Source: Amycolatopsis thailandensis
GTDB taxonomy: Bacteria > Actinomycetota > Actinomycetes > Mycobacteriales > Pseudonocardiaceae
NCBI RefSeq assembly: GCF_002234405.1
Contig: NZ_NMQT01000035.1
Span: forward strand, 1-64,000
DNA length: 64,000 nt
Reading direction: 5' to 3'
Numbering within the stretch: position 1 is the stretch's first letter; each line of letters begins with the position of its first letter. The translations under genes and the position numbers were made by a program. Shown here piece after piece: positions 23,194 to 33,070 of this stretch. A model generated the notes under the pieces. The model was not told the DNA's origin. It saw only the letters and a list, made by a program, of their open reading frames with translations, and did no database searches.

Positions 23194-24777
23194 TCAGCGG
23201 ATCAGCACCCCGGGATTGAGGATTCCGGCCGGGTCGAGGGCGGATTTGGCGGCGTCGAGCGCGGCCGCGAACGGATCGGGCCGCTGGCGGTCGTACCAGG
23301 GCCGGTGGTCGCGGCCGACGGCGTGGTGATGGGTGATCGTGCCGCCGTGGCCCGTGATCGCCTCGGAGACGGCGGCCTTGATCTCGTCCCACTGCGCGAC
23401 CGTGCTCCCCCAGCGCCCGGCGGCGTAGATCCCGTAGTAGGGCGCGGGGCCGTCCGGGTAGACGTGCGTGAAGCGGCAGGTGACGACACCGGCGCCGCCG
23501 CACACCTCGTCGATCGCGGCGCGCGCCGCCGAGGTGATCGCGTCGTGGAACTCGTCGAAGGCGTCCCAGGTGCAGGCGGTCTCGAAGGTCTCCACGATGA
23601 GCGACCGGCGGGCCAGGGCGTCGCGCTGGTACGGCATCCGCAGAAACGACGAACGCCAGGTCGAGGCGCTGTCCTGGTTCGGGGAGTCCTTGCTGCGCCT
23701 GGCTTTCACCACCCCGCCGTGCCCCGAGGTCAGTTCGAGCGCGCGCTCCAGCCAGGTGTCGACCGGATGATCGGCGGATTCGAACGCGACCAGGAGCAGT
23801 CCCCCGCCCACACTCGCGCCCGCGTTGATGAAGGCCTCGGCCGGATCGAGGAGACGGCAGTTCGACGGATGGAGCCCGGACTGCGCGATCGCGCGGGTGG
23901 CGGCGACCGCGTCTTCCTGTCGTTCGAACGCGACCGACGCGGTGACCTGCCAGACCGGCCGGTCCTGGAGCCGCATCCAGGCTTCGGTGATCACGCCGAG
24001 GCTGCCCTCGGAGCCGAGGAACATCCGGTCCGGCGCGGGCCCGGCGCCCGATCCCGGCAGGCGCCGCGATTCGCTGATCCCGGCCGGGGTGACGACGCGC
24101 AGCGACTCGGTGAGATCGTCGATATGCGTGGCGAGCGTGGCGAAATGCCCGCCGGCGCGGGTGGCGAGCCAGCCGCCGAGCGTGGAATGGGCGAACGACT
24201 GCGGGAAATGCCGCAGGGTCAGGCCCAGCGGACGAAGACGGTCTTCCAGCGCCGGGCCGAAGATTCCGGCCTGGATCCGGGCCGCGCGGCTGACCGTGTC
24301 CACTTCGAGCACGGCGTCGAGTCCCGCGAGGTCCATCGACACGGCCGGCCCGTCGAACCGCGGCTCGATCCCACCGACGACGGAACTGCCGCCGCCGTAG
24401 GGAATCAGCGGGGTTCCGGAGGCCGTGCACCAGTCGAGGAGGTCGACGACGTCCTGTTCCGTACGCGGGCGGGCGACCAGATCCGGGACGTGGTCGAGCC
24501 GGCCGAGCAGGTTGCGGACGACGTCGCGGAAAGCCTTGCCCCGGGCGTGGGACAGCCGATCGACGGGTTCGTCGCTGCACAACGCGGCGAGCGTCGCGGG
24601 CGGGCGGATCCGCGACGCGGGTACGTCGAGCTCCGCCGGTTCCGGCGGGGCGTGGTCGGTGAAATCGTGACCGGGCAGGACGCCCGAGGTACGAGCGACC
24701 AGCGCGTCGGACTCTTCCCTGGACAGTTCGCCGTCGGTGGTGCCCCAGCCCCACCAGGACCGCTCTTCGGTCGGCAC
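23194..24777 (-). CDS. FAD-linked oxidase, alkyl-DHAP synthase-like
   Basis: This 527-residue flavoprotein of the VAO/PCMH type has an FAD-binding domain (RPRTEQDVVDLLDWC, PYGGGSSVVGG, HSTLGGWLATRAGG, GSEGSLGVITEA) and an FAD-oxidase C-terminal domain ending LDPAGILNPGVLI. The HHHAVG motif and overall length match alkyldihydroxyacetonephosphate-synthase-like proteins of actinobacteria. The true reaction is uncertain; ether-lipid synthesis is not implied. The GTG start follows GGGAGGCGAC. Confidence 0.88.
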   Translation of the reverse strand: MPTEERSWWGWGTTDGELSREESDALVARTSGVLPGHDFTDHAPPEPAELDVPASRIRPPATLAALCSDEPVDRLSHARGKAFRDVVRNLLGRLDHVPDLVARPRTEQDVVDLLDWCTASGTPLIPYGGGSSVVGGIEPRFDGPAVSMDLAGLDAVLEVDTVSRAARIQAGIFGPALEDRLRPLGLTLRHFPQSFAHSTLGGWLATRAGGHFATLATHIDDLTESLRVVTPAGISESRRLPGSGAGPAPDRMFLGSEGSLGVITEAWMRLQDRPVWQVTASVAFERQEDAVAATRAIAQSGLHPSNCRLLDPAEAFINAGASVGGGLLLVAFESADHPVDTWLERALELTSGHGGVVKARRSKDSPNQDSASTWRSSFLRMPYQRDALARRSLIVETFETACTWDAFDEFHDAITSAARAAIDEVCGGAGVVTCRFTHVYPDGPAPYYGIYAAGRWGSTVAQWDEIKAAVSEAITGHGGTITHHHAVGRDHRPWYDRQRPDPFAAALDAAKSALDPAGILNPGVLIR

Positions 24778-24806
24778 CGTCGCCTCCCTTCGATCTGACT
24801 CGCCAG

Positions 24807-24817
24807 TAAGTTACTTA
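24807..24817. promoter_or_regulatory. Possible operator upstream of the FAD oxidase
   Basis: TAAGTTACTTA is an 11-bp palindrome 30 nt upstream of the oxidase start, in an unusually AT-rich patch. Position and symmetry suggest a TetR-type operator overlapping the promoter. No regulator gene is adjacent. Confidence 0.4.
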
Positions 24818-24850
24818 TCAGTCAGTTGCCGTGTCAACGCTCGGGGTCCG

Positions 24851-24934
24851 CCGCGAGTCGTCCGTCCGAACACACGTGTCGTCCATCCAGTCACACGTGT
24901 CGTCCATGGGGTCACCTGTGTCGTCCGTTCGGTC
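24851..24934. repeat. Four degenerate 21-bp tandem repeats
   Basis: Units of exactly 21 bp carry the common word TGTCGTCC: 24872-24892 and 24893-24913 are nearly identical, 24914-24934 differs in a few bases, and 24851-24871 is the most diverged. They fill the gap between the FAD oxidase promoter and the GH2 promoter. The 21-bp period is two helical turns, which would suit cooperative protein binding. Confidence 0.6.
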
Positions 24935-25027
24935 ACGGGGACGACCGAGCTGGGCCCCCGCCGCACTCGCTCCCTGACACACAGGACAGCTCTGCCGCCC
25001 AGGACCGATTGGAGGCCTTCGACGCTT

Positions 25028-25039
25028 TACAACGTTGTA
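25028..25039. promoter_or_regulatory. LacI-type palindrome upstream of the GH2 gene
   Basis: TACAACGTTGTA is a perfect 12-bp palindrome with a central CG, as in LacI-family operators. It is followed by a partial second copy (TCAACGATGTA). Another related word, CCAACGTTGTC, lies just inside the GH2 coding start. It suggests sugar-dependent repression of the GH2 gene. Confidence 0.5.
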
Positions 25040-25187
25040 TCAACGATGTAAAAACGTCCTGACGGCCAGCCGTGGCCCGGCTCACACCGGTTCCCACCGC
25101 CACGGGGTCGTGGTTTCACGCCTGCACAGTCCAGCGGGAGGCGCACCTCCGCCGAGGCGGCCGCCCCCGGAGAAGGGTGTCGAGCAG

Positions 25188-27710
25188 ATGTTGCCAACGT
25201 TGTCACCACCACGCCCCCGGAAGCCGAAACGCTTCCGGAAGACACTGGCCACCGCCGTCGCGGTGGCCTCGGCCCTGGCGTTGACGTCGGGCGCCGCGAC
25301 GGCCGCGGAGAGCGGCTGGAAGATGGGCAAGCCGCGCCTGACCACCCCGTGGACCAACCAGGTCTCGCCGACCAATGCGCTGCCCGAGTACCCCCGGCCG
25401 CAACTGGTGCGCGAGAACTGGCAGAACCTCAACGGGGTCTGGGAGTTCGCCGGCGCCGCGCCCGGCGAGGTCCCGCCGTTCGGCGAGAAGCTCGCCGAGA
25501 AGATCTTGGTCCCCTACCCCGCCGAATCGGCGCTTTCGGGGATCCAGCGCCACGAGGACTACATGTGGTACCGCCGCACGTTCACCGTGCCCAAGAACTG
25601 GAACGTGGGCAGGGACAACACCCTGCGGATCAACTTCGGCGCCGTCGACTACAAGGCGAAGGTCTACGTCAACGGCAAGGAGGTGGCCGCGCATCAGGGT
25701 GGCTACGGCGCGTTCTCCGCGGACGTGACCTCGGCGCTGAAACCCAAGGGAGAGCAGGAGATCATCGTCGGCGTCGAGGACCGCGCAGACGCGACCTGGC
25801 AGCCCGTCGGCAAGCAGCGCCTCGTCCCCGACCGCGGGATCTTCTACGAAGGCGCCTCGGGCATCTGGCAGACGGTGTGGATGGAACCGGTCGCGGCCAA
25901 GCACGTCGGCACGCTCGGCATGGTCCCCGACCTCAAGTCCTCCACGCTCAAGCTCACCGTCGACACCGGCGGCAGCTCCGGGCTGACCGTCGAGGCCGTG
26001 GTCCGCGACGGCAGGAAGGTGGTCAGCCGCAGCAAGGCGTCGGCCGCCGGGACGATCTCCCTGCCGGTGCCCAAGGCGAAGCTCTGGTCGCCGGATTCAC
26101 CGTTCCTGTACGACCTGGACGTCGAACTGAAGGACGGCCGCCGCACCGTCGACAAGGTGTCGTCCTACTTCGGCATGCGCGAGTACGGCACCACGAAGGG
26201 CGCCGACGGCAAACTCCGGTTCACCCTCAACGGCAAGATCCTCTTCCTCCAGTCCACTTTGGACCAGGGCTACTGGCCGGACGGCATCTACACCGCGCCG
26301 ACCGACCAGGCACTGCGCTTCGACCTCGAACAGCACAAGGTCCTCGGCTTCAACACGGTCCGCAAGCACATCAAGACCGAACCCGATCGCTGGTACCACC
26401 ACGCCGACAAGCTCGGTCTGCTCGTGTGGCAGGACATGCCGTCGATGCGCACCGGTGGCCGCCCGCCCGTCGACGCCCAGCAACAGTTCAAAGCCGAGCT
26501 GAAAGAACTGGTGGAGCAGAAGAAGAACTGGACCTCGATCGTCGGCTACGTGCCGTTCAACGAGGGCTGGGCCGAGTGGTCGCGCGAGGAGACCGGGAAG
26601 GTCGCCGAAAGCGTCAAGGCCCAGGACCCGACCAGGCTGGTCAACGCGCACAGCGGCGTCAACTGCTGTGACTCGCTCGGCGACTCCGGCAAGGGTGACG
26701 TCCTCGACTGGCATTCCTACCCGGGTCCCGCGAAGCCGATGCCCGACGCCAAGCGAATTTCGATCGACGGCGAGCACGGCGGCTACGGCCTCGAGGTCAA
26801 GGACCACATGTGGTTCGGCGAAGGCCACGCCTACGAGATGGTGAAGGACCAGGCGACCCTGAACAGCCGCTACGTCCAGAACCAGCGCGACGTGCTCGCG
26901 TCGGCTCAGAGCTGCGGCATCAGCGGCTCGATCTACACGCAGATCACCGACGTCGAGCATGAGGTCAACGGCTTCTTCACCTACGACAGGCAGGTGAAGA
27001 AGATGGACTTCGCGCAGGTGCGCGCCGTCAACCAGGCGATCATCCGCAACGCCGACGGCAGCGGTTCCGGCGCGCCCGACCCGGGCCCCGGCACTCCGGG
27101 GATCACCGGCGTGCACGCCTACAAGTTCGACGAGGGCACGGGATCCAGCGCGGCGGACTCGGTCGGCACCGCGAACGCCACGCTGACCAACACGCAGTGG
27201 GCAGGCGGTGTCGAGGGCGGCGCGCTGGCCTTCGCGGGCAACGGGCAAGCCGACACCGGGGCGAACCTCGTCAACACTGCGGGCAGCTACTCGGTCTCCG
27301 CGTGGGCGAAGCTGGACGAGGCCGGTGGCGCGTTCCAGACCGTCGTCAGCCAGGACACCGGCCGCGACAGCGCGTTCTTCCTCCAGTACTCCGGACAGGA
27401 CCAGCGGTGGGCGATGAGTTTCGTCGGTCTCCGCGCCCTGTCGCCGGAGAAGCCGCAGGTCGGCAAGTGGTACCACCTGACCGGCGTCCGTGACGCCAAG
27501 ACGGGCACGTTGTCGCTGTACGTCGACGGCACGAAGGTCGCCTCGCAGAACGCCTGCTCCGCCGCACCGAGCACCGGCCACACGGTGATCGGCCGCGGCC
27601 AGTACGGCGGTCAGCAGGTCGACTTCCTGCGTGGCGCCGTGGACGACGTCCGGTTCTACGACCGGCCGCTGTCCGACGCCGAGGTCGCGACGCTGGCGAA
27701 GCGCGACTGA
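25188..27710 (+). CDS. Secreted GH2 glycosidase with C-terminal LamG domain
   Basis: This 840-residue secreted enzyme has a signal sequence in the first 45 or so residues (basic start, then VAVASALALTSGAATAAE), a GH2 sugar-binding domain, an immunoglobulin-like domain and the TIM-barrel. The acid/base Glu is in PFNEGWAEW and the likely nucleophile in SIDGEHGGYG. A linker leads to a LamG/concanavalin-like domain from about residue 655, ending DVRFYDRPLSDAEV. It acts outside the cell on a beta-galactoside, glucuronide or similar. The ATG at 25188 is chosen because it gives a clean signal peptide; GGAGAAGGG lies upstream. Confidence 0.88.
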   Translation: MLPTLSPPRPRKPKRFRKTLATAVAVASALALTSGAATAAESGWKMGKPRLTTPWTNQVSPTNALPEYPRPQLVRENWQNLNGVWEFAGAAPGEVPPFGEKLAEKILVPYPAESALSGIQRHEDYMWYRRTFTVPKNWNVGRDNTLRINFGAVDYKAKVYVNGKEVAAHQGGYGAFSADVTSALKPKGEQEIIVGVEDRADATWQPVGKQRLVPDRGIFYEGASGIWQTVWMEPVAAKHVGTLGMVPDLKSSTLKLTVDTGGSSGLTVEAVVRDGRKVVSRSKASAAGTISLPVPKAKLWSPDSPFLYDLDVELKDGRRTVDKVSSYFGMREYGTTKGADGKLRFTLNGKILFLQSTLDQGYWPDGIYTAPTDQALRFDLEQHKVLGFNTVRKHIKTEPDRWYHHADKLGLLVWQDMPSMRTGGRPPVDAQQQFKAELKELVEQKKNWTSIVGYVPFNEGWAEWSREETGKVAESVKAQDPTRLVNAHSGVNCCDSLGDSGKGDVLDWHSYPGPAKPMPDAKRISIDGEHGGYGLEVKDHMWFGEGHAYEMVKDQATLNSRYVQNQRDVLASAQSCGISGSIYTQITDVEHEVNGFFTYDRQVKKMDFAQVRAVNQAIIRNADGSGSGAPDPGPGTPGITGVHAYKFDEGTGSSAADSVGTANATLTNTQWAGGVEGGALAFAGNGQADTGANLVNTAGSYSVSAWAKLDEAGGAFQTVVSQDTGRDSAFFLQYSGQDQRWAMSFVGLRALSPEKPQVGKWYHLTGVRDAKTGTLSLYVDGTKVASQNACSAAPSTGHTVIGRGQYGGQQVDFLRGAVDDVRFYDRPLSDAEVATLAKRD

Positions 27711-27715
27711 TCCAG

Positions 27716-27753
27716 GACGCGCGGCGCCGGGATCACTCCCGGCGCCGCGCGTC
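27716..27753. terminator. Perfect 17-bp hairpin between convergent genes
   Basis: GACGCGCGGCGCCGGGA (27716-27732) pairs perfectly with 27737-27753 around TCAC. It sits between the GH2 stop and the DUF885 stop and overlaps the last codons of the latter. It is probably a bidirectional terminator. Confidence 0.7.
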
Positions 27754-29388
27754 CGTCACCCAGTCCCGCACGACGTCGCCGAGCACGGGCAGCGGCACCT
27801 GCCCGTTCCGCAGCACGACGTCGTGGAAGTCGCGGATGTCGAAGGCCTCGCCCAGGCGCTCCTCCGCGAAGGCGCGCAGCCGCTGGATCTCCAGCCTGCC
27901 CGTCATGTACGACAGCGCCTGGCCGGGCCATTCGATGTACCGGTCGGTCTCGGACGCCACCTCGACGTCGCTGAGCACGCAATGCTCGGTGAGGTAGTCA
28001 ACGCATTGCTGCCTTGTCCACCCCAGCGCGTGCAGCCCAGTGTCGACGACGAGCCGTGCCGCGCGCAACGAATCCTCCGTGACCATGCCCAGCCGCATCA
28101 GATCGTCCGAGTACAGGCCCATTTCGTCGGCGAGCCGTTCGGTGTAGAGCGCCCAGCCCTCGTCGAACGCCGAGAGCGGGAAGAGCTTTCGCAGTTGCGG
28201 CACTCCTTCGAGTTCGGAGGACACGCAAGCCTGGAAGTGGTGTCCTGGAACGGCTTCGTGGAAGGCGACGGACTCCGCGATGAACCGGAACCGCTCGGTC
28301 ACCCGGTAGGCGTTGGTGGAGTAGACGCCCGGACGGCTGCCGTCGGCCGAGGGCGGCATGTAGTACGCCTGAGCCGCGGACGGACCGTCCGCTTCCGGCA
28401 CGGCGCGGACGACGCATTCGGCGGCCGGCACCTGACGGAACCAACCGGGCGCGGCGGCCGTGGCCCGCGCGACCGCCTCCGTCGCGGTGGTGATCATCTC
28501 GTCCGCGTCCCGCCAGCGCAGCGAAGGATCGGTGCGCATCCGGCGCCGGACCTCGACCGGATCGTCCTCGCCGAAGACGGCGGCGCCGAGCCTCCGGTAC
28601 TCCTCGTCCAGCGCCCGTCCGATCGCGAGGCCCGTCTCGTGCAGTTCCTCCGCGGAGACCCCGGTGGTGGTGTGCGTCTTGAGCAGCCCCGCGTAGGTCT
28701 CCTTGCCGCCCTCCAGCCAGCAGAGCCCGGGCCGGTCGTCGGGACGGCCGTGCCCGGCGATCTCGCGGGCGAGCATGTCTCGATAGGCGGCGAGCGCCGG
28801 CCGCACCTTCTCGGCGAACAACCGATCCCGGCGCGCCCCGCGGTCACCGGTCAGAGCCGGGACGAGCAGCGGGTTGGGTTCGGCCGCCAGGAACCGGTCG
28901 ACGTACTCGACGGCGCTGCGCACCGCGCGTTCCACCGGCGTCCGGCCGGCTTCGATCCCCGCGCGGTGCCGATCCGCCAGCGCCCCGAAGAAGTCCGGGA
29001 ACGCCGCCAATCTCGTCAGATGATCCTCCTCCGCCTGCTCTCCCGACGGTTCCAGCTGCGGAAGCCAGGACAGCACCCCGACACCCTCGGCCACCATGGG
29101 ATCGGCGAGGGTGAACTCGCTCTGGCGGGCGTCCAGCCTGGCCAGGAGCGATTCAGTGTGGTGGGCGACTACGCCGAGGGTGATCCGGTCCGGGTCGGTG
29201 GACCGGGCGGCGAATCCGGCGATCCGGACGGCCTGCTCCCTCAGGCGGGCGTAACCGGCTTCGGAGACGTCCCGTAACTCGTGATCGTGCCCGGGAATGT
29301 TGTCGAAGGTCGCCATCAAAGGCATTTCGGTCGCGAGGAGGTCGAGGAGTTCATCCGCCAACTCCCCAGCTGTCGGCTCATTACTCAT
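27733..29388 (-). CDS. DUF885-family protein, probable zinc metallopeptidase
   Basis: This 551-residue protein has the DUF885 signature HEAVPGHHFQ in the C-terminal half, a gluzincin-like metal site, with a downstream Glu in SAFDEGWALYTERLADE. No signal peptide is seen, so it should be cytoplasmic. DUF885 proteins are annotated as carboxypeptidase-like enzymes. The ATG at 29388 is preceded by AGGTG; a GTG three codons upstream is equally possible. The C-terminal codons overlap the terminator hairpin. Confidence 0.85.
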   Translation of the reverse strand: MSNEPTAGELADELLDLLATEMPLMATFDNIPGHDHELRDVSEAGYARLREQAVRIAGFAARSTDPDRITLGVVAHHTESLLARLDARQSEFTLADPMVAEGVGVLSWLPQLEPSGEQAEEDHLTRLAAFPDFFGALADRHRAGIEAGRTPVERAVRSAVEYVDRFLAAEPNPLLVPALTGDRGARRDRLFAEKVRPALAAYRDMLAREIAGHGRPDDRPGLCWLEGGKETYAGLLKTHTTTGVSAEELHETGLAIGRALDEEYRRLGAAVFGEDDPVEVRRRMRTDPSLRWRDADEMITTATEAVARATAAAPGWFRQVPAAECVVRAVPEADGPSAAQAYYMPPSADGSRPGVYSTNAYRVTERFRFIAESVAFHEAVPGHHFQACVSSELEGVPQLRKLFPLSAFDEGWALYTERLADEMGLYSDDLMRLGMVTEDSLRAARLVVDTGLHALGWTRQQCVDYLTEHCVLSDVEVASETDRYIEWPGQALSYMTGRLEIQRLRAFAEERLGEAFDIRDFHDVVLRNGQVPLPVLGDVVRDWVTDARRRE

Positions 29389-29435
29389 ATCCGACACCTA
29401 CCAGACCGGATCCGTTTTCCGCTGGCGTTTTCCCG

Positions 29436-30551
29436 TTATCCGACCAGGCCGACCACCCGTTCGGTGGGTCCGGTGTACGCGCTCGACGGCCGGATCAGGC
29501 TGTTGTCCGCCAGTTGCTCGGCGATGTGCGCCGTCCAGCCGGTGATCCGTGCGGCGACGAAGATCGGCGTGAACACCGGGGTGTCGAAGCCGATCAGGTG
29601 GTACGCCGGGCCCGCCGGGTAGTCCAGGTTCGGGTGCAACCCCTTCGCGTCGTACATCGCGCGGGCCAGCGCCTCGTAGAGGTCGAGCAGGTGGTGACCG
29701 TCGCGTAGTTCCGCGATCTCTTGCAGGCCACGGCGCATGGTCGGGACACGGGAGTCGCCCTTCTTGTAGACGCGGTGCCCGAAGCCCATGATCTTGCGTT
29801 TCTCCGCCAGCGCCGCGGTGAGCCAGGCTTCGGCGTTGTCCGCGGTGCCGATCTCCTGGAACGTCGCCATGACGGCTTCGTTGGCCCCGCCGTGCAGTGG
29901 GCCCTTGAGCGCGCCGATGGCCGCGGTGACGGCGCTGTAGAGATCCGACAGTGTGGAGGTGACGACTCGCGAGGTGAACGTCGAGGCGTTGAAGCTGTGC
30001 TCGGCGTAGAGGACCAGCGAAGTTTCGAAGGCCCGGACGATCACGGGTTCGGGGACCTCGCCGAGGGTCATGTACAGGAAGTTCTCCGCGTAGCCGAGGT
30101 CGTCGCGCGGGGCGAGCGGGAGCAGGCCATGCCTGCGCCGCTGGGTCAGCGCGACGACGGCGGGAAGCGCGGCGAACAGCCGGAGTGCCTTGGCACGGTT
30201 GACTTCCGGGCCGTTGTCGTCCTCGTGCGGGTCGTGCGCGCCCAGGACGCTCACCGCGGTGCGCAGGGTGTCCATCGGATGCGCGGTCTCCGGCAACGAC
30301 AGCAGGGTCAGCACAAGGTCGCGCGGCAGGGCGCGGTGCGCCCGCTCGGCCTCGTTCTGGGCCGCCAGCTGGGACGGCGTCGGCAGTTCGCCGTACCAGA
30401 GCAGGTACGCGACCTCTTCGAAGCGGCACTTCCCGGCCAGCTCCTGGACGGGATAACCGCGGTAGGTCAAGGAGTTGGTGTCGGGATTGACCATCGACAC
30501 CCCCGTGGTGTCGACGATGACCCCGGCGAGTCCTTTGTGGATGCTGGTCAT
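29436..30551 (-). CDS. prpC: 2-methylcitrate synthase
   Basis: This 371-residue type II citrate-synthase-fold enzyme condenses propionyl-CoA with oxaloacetate. The catalytic His is in LYAEHSFNAST, the second His in MGFGHRVYKKGD and the Asp in NLDYPAGPAY. It is last in the prpD-prpB-prpC operon, which is why methylcitrate synthase rather than citrate synthase is favoured. The length fits actinobacterial PrpC. GAGGGG precedes the ATG. Confidence 0.92.
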   Translation of the reverse strand: MTSIHKGLAGVIVDTTGVSMVNPDTNSLTYRGYPVQELAGKCRFEEVAYLLWYGELPTPSQLAAQNEAERAHRALPRDLVLTLLSLPETAHPMDTLRTAVSVLGAHDPHEDDNGPEVNRAKALRLFAALPAVVALTQRRRHGLLPLAPRDDLGYAENFLYMTLGEVPEPVIVRAFETSLVLYAEHSFNASTFTSRVVTSTLSDLYSAVTAAIGALKGPLHGGANEAVMATFQEIGTADNAEAWLTAALAEKRKIMGFGHRVYKKGDSRVPTMRRGLQEIAELRDGHHLLDLYEALARAMYDAKGLHPNLDYPAGPAYHLIGFDTPVFTPIFVAARITGWTAHIAEQLADNSLIRPSSAYTGPTERVVGLVG

Positions 30552-30560
30552 GGTTTCCCC

Positions 30561-31454
30561 TCAGATGCGGAAGGTGAAGACGTTCTCGTCGAACGTGCTG
30601 TAGGACTCGTAGTCGAGCAGGTCGTAGAGGTCGCGCCGATGCTGCATGCTGTCGAGAAAACCCGCTTGCGTACCGTGTTCGGCGATCGCGTTCAGCCCGG
30701 TTTCCGCGGCGTGCATGGCCAGCCGCAAGAGCGTGACCGGGTAGATCACGATGTTCACGCCGAGGGACTCCAGTGTTTTCACGTCCAGCAGCTCGCTCTT
30801 CCCGAACTCGGTCATGTTGGCCAGGATCGGGACGTCGACGGCGGCGCGCAGCCGGTCGAAGTCGGCGGGATTCCGCATCGCCTCGGGGAAGATGAGGTCG
30901 GCACCGGCGTCGGCGTAGGCCTTGGCGCGGTCGATGGCGTCGTCGATGCCGTGGACAGCGGCCGCGTCGGTGCGGGCGGCGATGACGAAGTCCGGATCGC
31001 GGCGGGCGGCGACGGCGGCGGTGATCCGCCGGACCGCGACGTCGCGGTCGACGACGTCCTTGCCGTCGAGATGCCCGCACCGCTTGGGATTCACTTGGTC
31101 CTCCAGGTGCATTCCGGCGACACCGGCGTCCTCCAGTACCTGCACGGTGCGGGCGGCGTTCATCGGCTCGCCGAACCCGGTGTCGGCGTCGACCAGCGCG
31201 GGCAGCGCGGTGACCCGGGCGATTTGCTGGGATCGTCCGGCGACCTCGGTGAGCGTGGTCAGTCCGATGTCGGGCAGTCCGAGGTCCGCCGAAAGGACGG
31301 CGCCGGAGATGTAGACACCCTCGAAGCCACGACGCTCGATCAGTTTGGCGCTCAAGGGATTGAAGGCACCGGGAAACCGTTGAAGCGTCCCGGAATTCAG
31401 TCCGGCGCGGAAGGCGCTCCGCTTCTGCGCGGCGGAGGGAGCGGCGTGCAGCAT
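30561..31454 (-). CDS. prpB: Methylisocitrate lyase
   Basis: This 297-residue enzyme of the isocitrate-lyase/PEP-mutase family cleaves 2-methylisocitrate to pyruvate and succinate. The family's catalytic loop is present as PKRCGHLDGK, with the key Cys, and the metal-binding acids lie in ALVDADTGFGEP and HLEDQ. The ATG at 31454 overlaps the prpD stop by one base, so they are translationally coupled. prpC follows after 9 nt. Confidence 0.93.
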   Translation of the reverse strand: MLHAAPSAAQKRSAFRAGLNSGTLQRFPGAFNPLSAKLIERRGFEGVYISGAVLSADLGLPDIGLTTLTEVAGRSQQIARVTALPALVDADTGFGEPMNAARTVQVLEDAGVAGMHLEDQVNPKRCGHLDGKDVVDRDVAVRRITAAVAARRDPDFVIAARTDAAAVHGIDDAIDRAKAYADAGADLIFPEAMRNPADFDRLRAAVDVPILANMTEFGKSELLDVKTLESLGVNIVIYPVTLLRLAMHAAETGLNAIAEHGTQAGFLDSMQHRRDLYDLLDYESYSTFDENVFTFRI

Positions 31455-32935
31455 CAGAAGATCCCCTTGCTCTTCGGCGCGGCGTCGAGTCCGGCCGGGA
31501 GCGCGATCCCGGCGACCTCGGCCGCGTCCAGTTCCGCGAGCCGGGTGACCGTGTCGAGGAACCGGTCTTGGTCGGCGGTGGCGATCACCCCGTCGGCGAG
31601 CGTACGGAACTTGGCGATGTACTGCTCGCGGGCGAACGGTCGCGCCCCGGCCGGGTGAGCGTCCGCGACGGCGATCTCGTCGGACAGTACGGTGCCGTCG
31701 GCCAGCGTGATCTCGACCCGGCCGCCGAATGCCGGCTCGGGCGCGTGATAGCGGCGGGTCCACTCGGGATCCTCGACGGTGGCGACCTTCCACCAGAGCC
31801 CGACCGTGTCCGGCCGGGTCGCGCGTGCCCTGTCGTAGGACCGTTCGTGATGCCAGGCGCCGTCTTGCAGGGCGACCGCGAAGATGTACGGGATCGAGTG
31901 GTCGAGCGTTTCCCGGCTGGCGCGCGGATCGTACTTCTGCGGATCTCCGGAACCGGAGCCGATCACGTGATGCGTGTGATGACTGGTGTGGATGAGGATC
32001 CGCTCGATCTCGCCGGAATCGCCGATCCTCGGCCCGAGCCGTCGTGCGAGGTCGATCAGCGCCTGGCTCTGGTACTCGGCCGAGTGTTCCTTGGTGTAAG
32101 TGTCCAGAATGGACTGCTTCGGCTCGCCGGGTGCCGGCAGCGGCACCGTGTACTCGGCGCCGGGCCCGCTCAGCAGCCACGCGATGAAACCGTCCTCACC
32201 TTCGTAGATCGGGCTCGGCGCGCCTTCACCACGCATCACCCTGTCGACGGCCTCGATCGCGGCCTTGCCCGCGAACGCCGGGGCGTACGCCTTCCAGGAA
32301 GAGATCTCGCCCTTCCGGGACTGGCGGGTCGTCGTCGTGGTGTGCAGTGCCTGCCCGATGGCCTGGTGGACGGTTTCCGTGTCGAGGCCCAGGAGCGCGC
32401 CGAGACCGCCCGCGACCGACGGGCCGAGGTGGGCGATGTGGTCGATCTTGTGTTCGTGCAGGCAGATCCCGCGGACGAGGTTCACCTGGAGCTCGTACCC
32501 GGCGACGATCCCGCTCAGCAGGTCCGCGCCGGTGCGCCCGGCGTGCTGGGCGACCGCGAGGATCGGCGGGATGTTGTCGCCGGGATGCGAGTAGTCCGCG
32601 GCGAGGAAGGTGTCGTGATAGTCCAGTTCCCGCACCGCGACTCCATTGGCCCAGGCCGCCCATTCCGGTGAATACCGTCCTTCGACGCCGAAGACCGCCG
32701 CTCCCGGCTTACCGGGATGGGCCAGCGCCTGGTCGCGGGCGGAGCCGACCGGACGCCGGGTCAGCGACGCGGCGGCAACGGCGGCGTTGTCGATCACACG
32801 GTTGATCACCATGTCGGCGACCTCGGAGGTGACCGGGACGTCGTCGGTGGCGACGGCGGCGAGCTTCCACGCGAGCTGGTCCTCGCGGGAAAGCGACTCG
32901 GCGGAGCGGTGGGTGCGGACGGTGTGGTCGATCAT
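31454..32935 (-). CDS. prpD: 2-methylcitrate dehydratase
   Basis: This 493-residue MmgE/PrpD-family enzyme dehydrates 2-methylcitrate in the methylcitrate cycle. Family blocks include [19 protein letters not shown] and [20 protein letters not shown]. The ATG at 32935 is preceded by GAGGGG; upstream in-frame sequence lies within the divergent regulator gene and is unrelated. It is the first gene of prpDBC and is divergent from the PrpR-type regulator. Confidence 0.93.
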   Translation of the reverse strand: MIDHTVRTHRSAESLSREDQLAWKLAAVATDDVPVTSEVADMVINRVIDNAAVAAASLTRRPVGSARDQALAHPGKPGAAVFGVEGRYSPEWAAWANGVAVRELDYHDTFLAADYSHPGDNIPPILAVAQHAGRTGADLLSGIVAGYELQVNLVRGICLHEHKIDHIAHLGPSVAGGLGALLGLDTETVHQAIGQALHTTTTTRQSRKGEISSWKAYAPAFAGKAAIEAVDRVMRGEGAPSPIYEGEDGFIAWLLSGPGAEYTVPLPAPGEPKQSILDTYTKEHSAEYQSQALIDLARRLGPRIGDSGEIERILIHTSHHTHHVIGSGSGDPQKYDPRASRETLDHSIPYIFAVALQDGAWHHERSYDRARATRPDTVGLWWKVATVEDPEWTRRYHAPEPAFGGRVEITLADGTVLSDEIAVADAHPAGARPFAREQYIAKFRTLADGVIATADQDRFLDTVTRLAELDAAEVAGIALPAGLDAAPKSKGIF

Positions 32936-33070
32936 GGTTCCCCTCGGTTGTGAACCTCGTGGCGCTCTGCCTCTGAGCGTGGCAGCTTCAGGAAGTCCTT
33001 GCCACCACTCGACCCTGTGAAGCTTTGTGAACGTTCGCGCCCTCCTTGTCAATGTTGTTACAGTCCGCTT
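32936..33070. promoter_or_regulatory. Divergent promoter region of prpDBC and its regulator
   Basis: The word TTGTGAAC occurs twice in the same orientation (32948-32955 and 33025-33032), a candidate binding site for the PrpR-type regulator. A -10-like TACAGT at 33059-33064 is followed 6 nt later by the GTG at 33071, so the regulator transcript may be leaderless. Confidence 0.5.

Noticed and set aside
24851-24934. Possible CRISPR array
   Set aside because: The 21-bp units are contiguous with no unique spacers, only four copies, and no cas genes.
29436-30551. Citrate synthase of the TCA cycle
   Set aside because: Its operon with prpB and prpD makes 2-methylcitrate synthase the better call.
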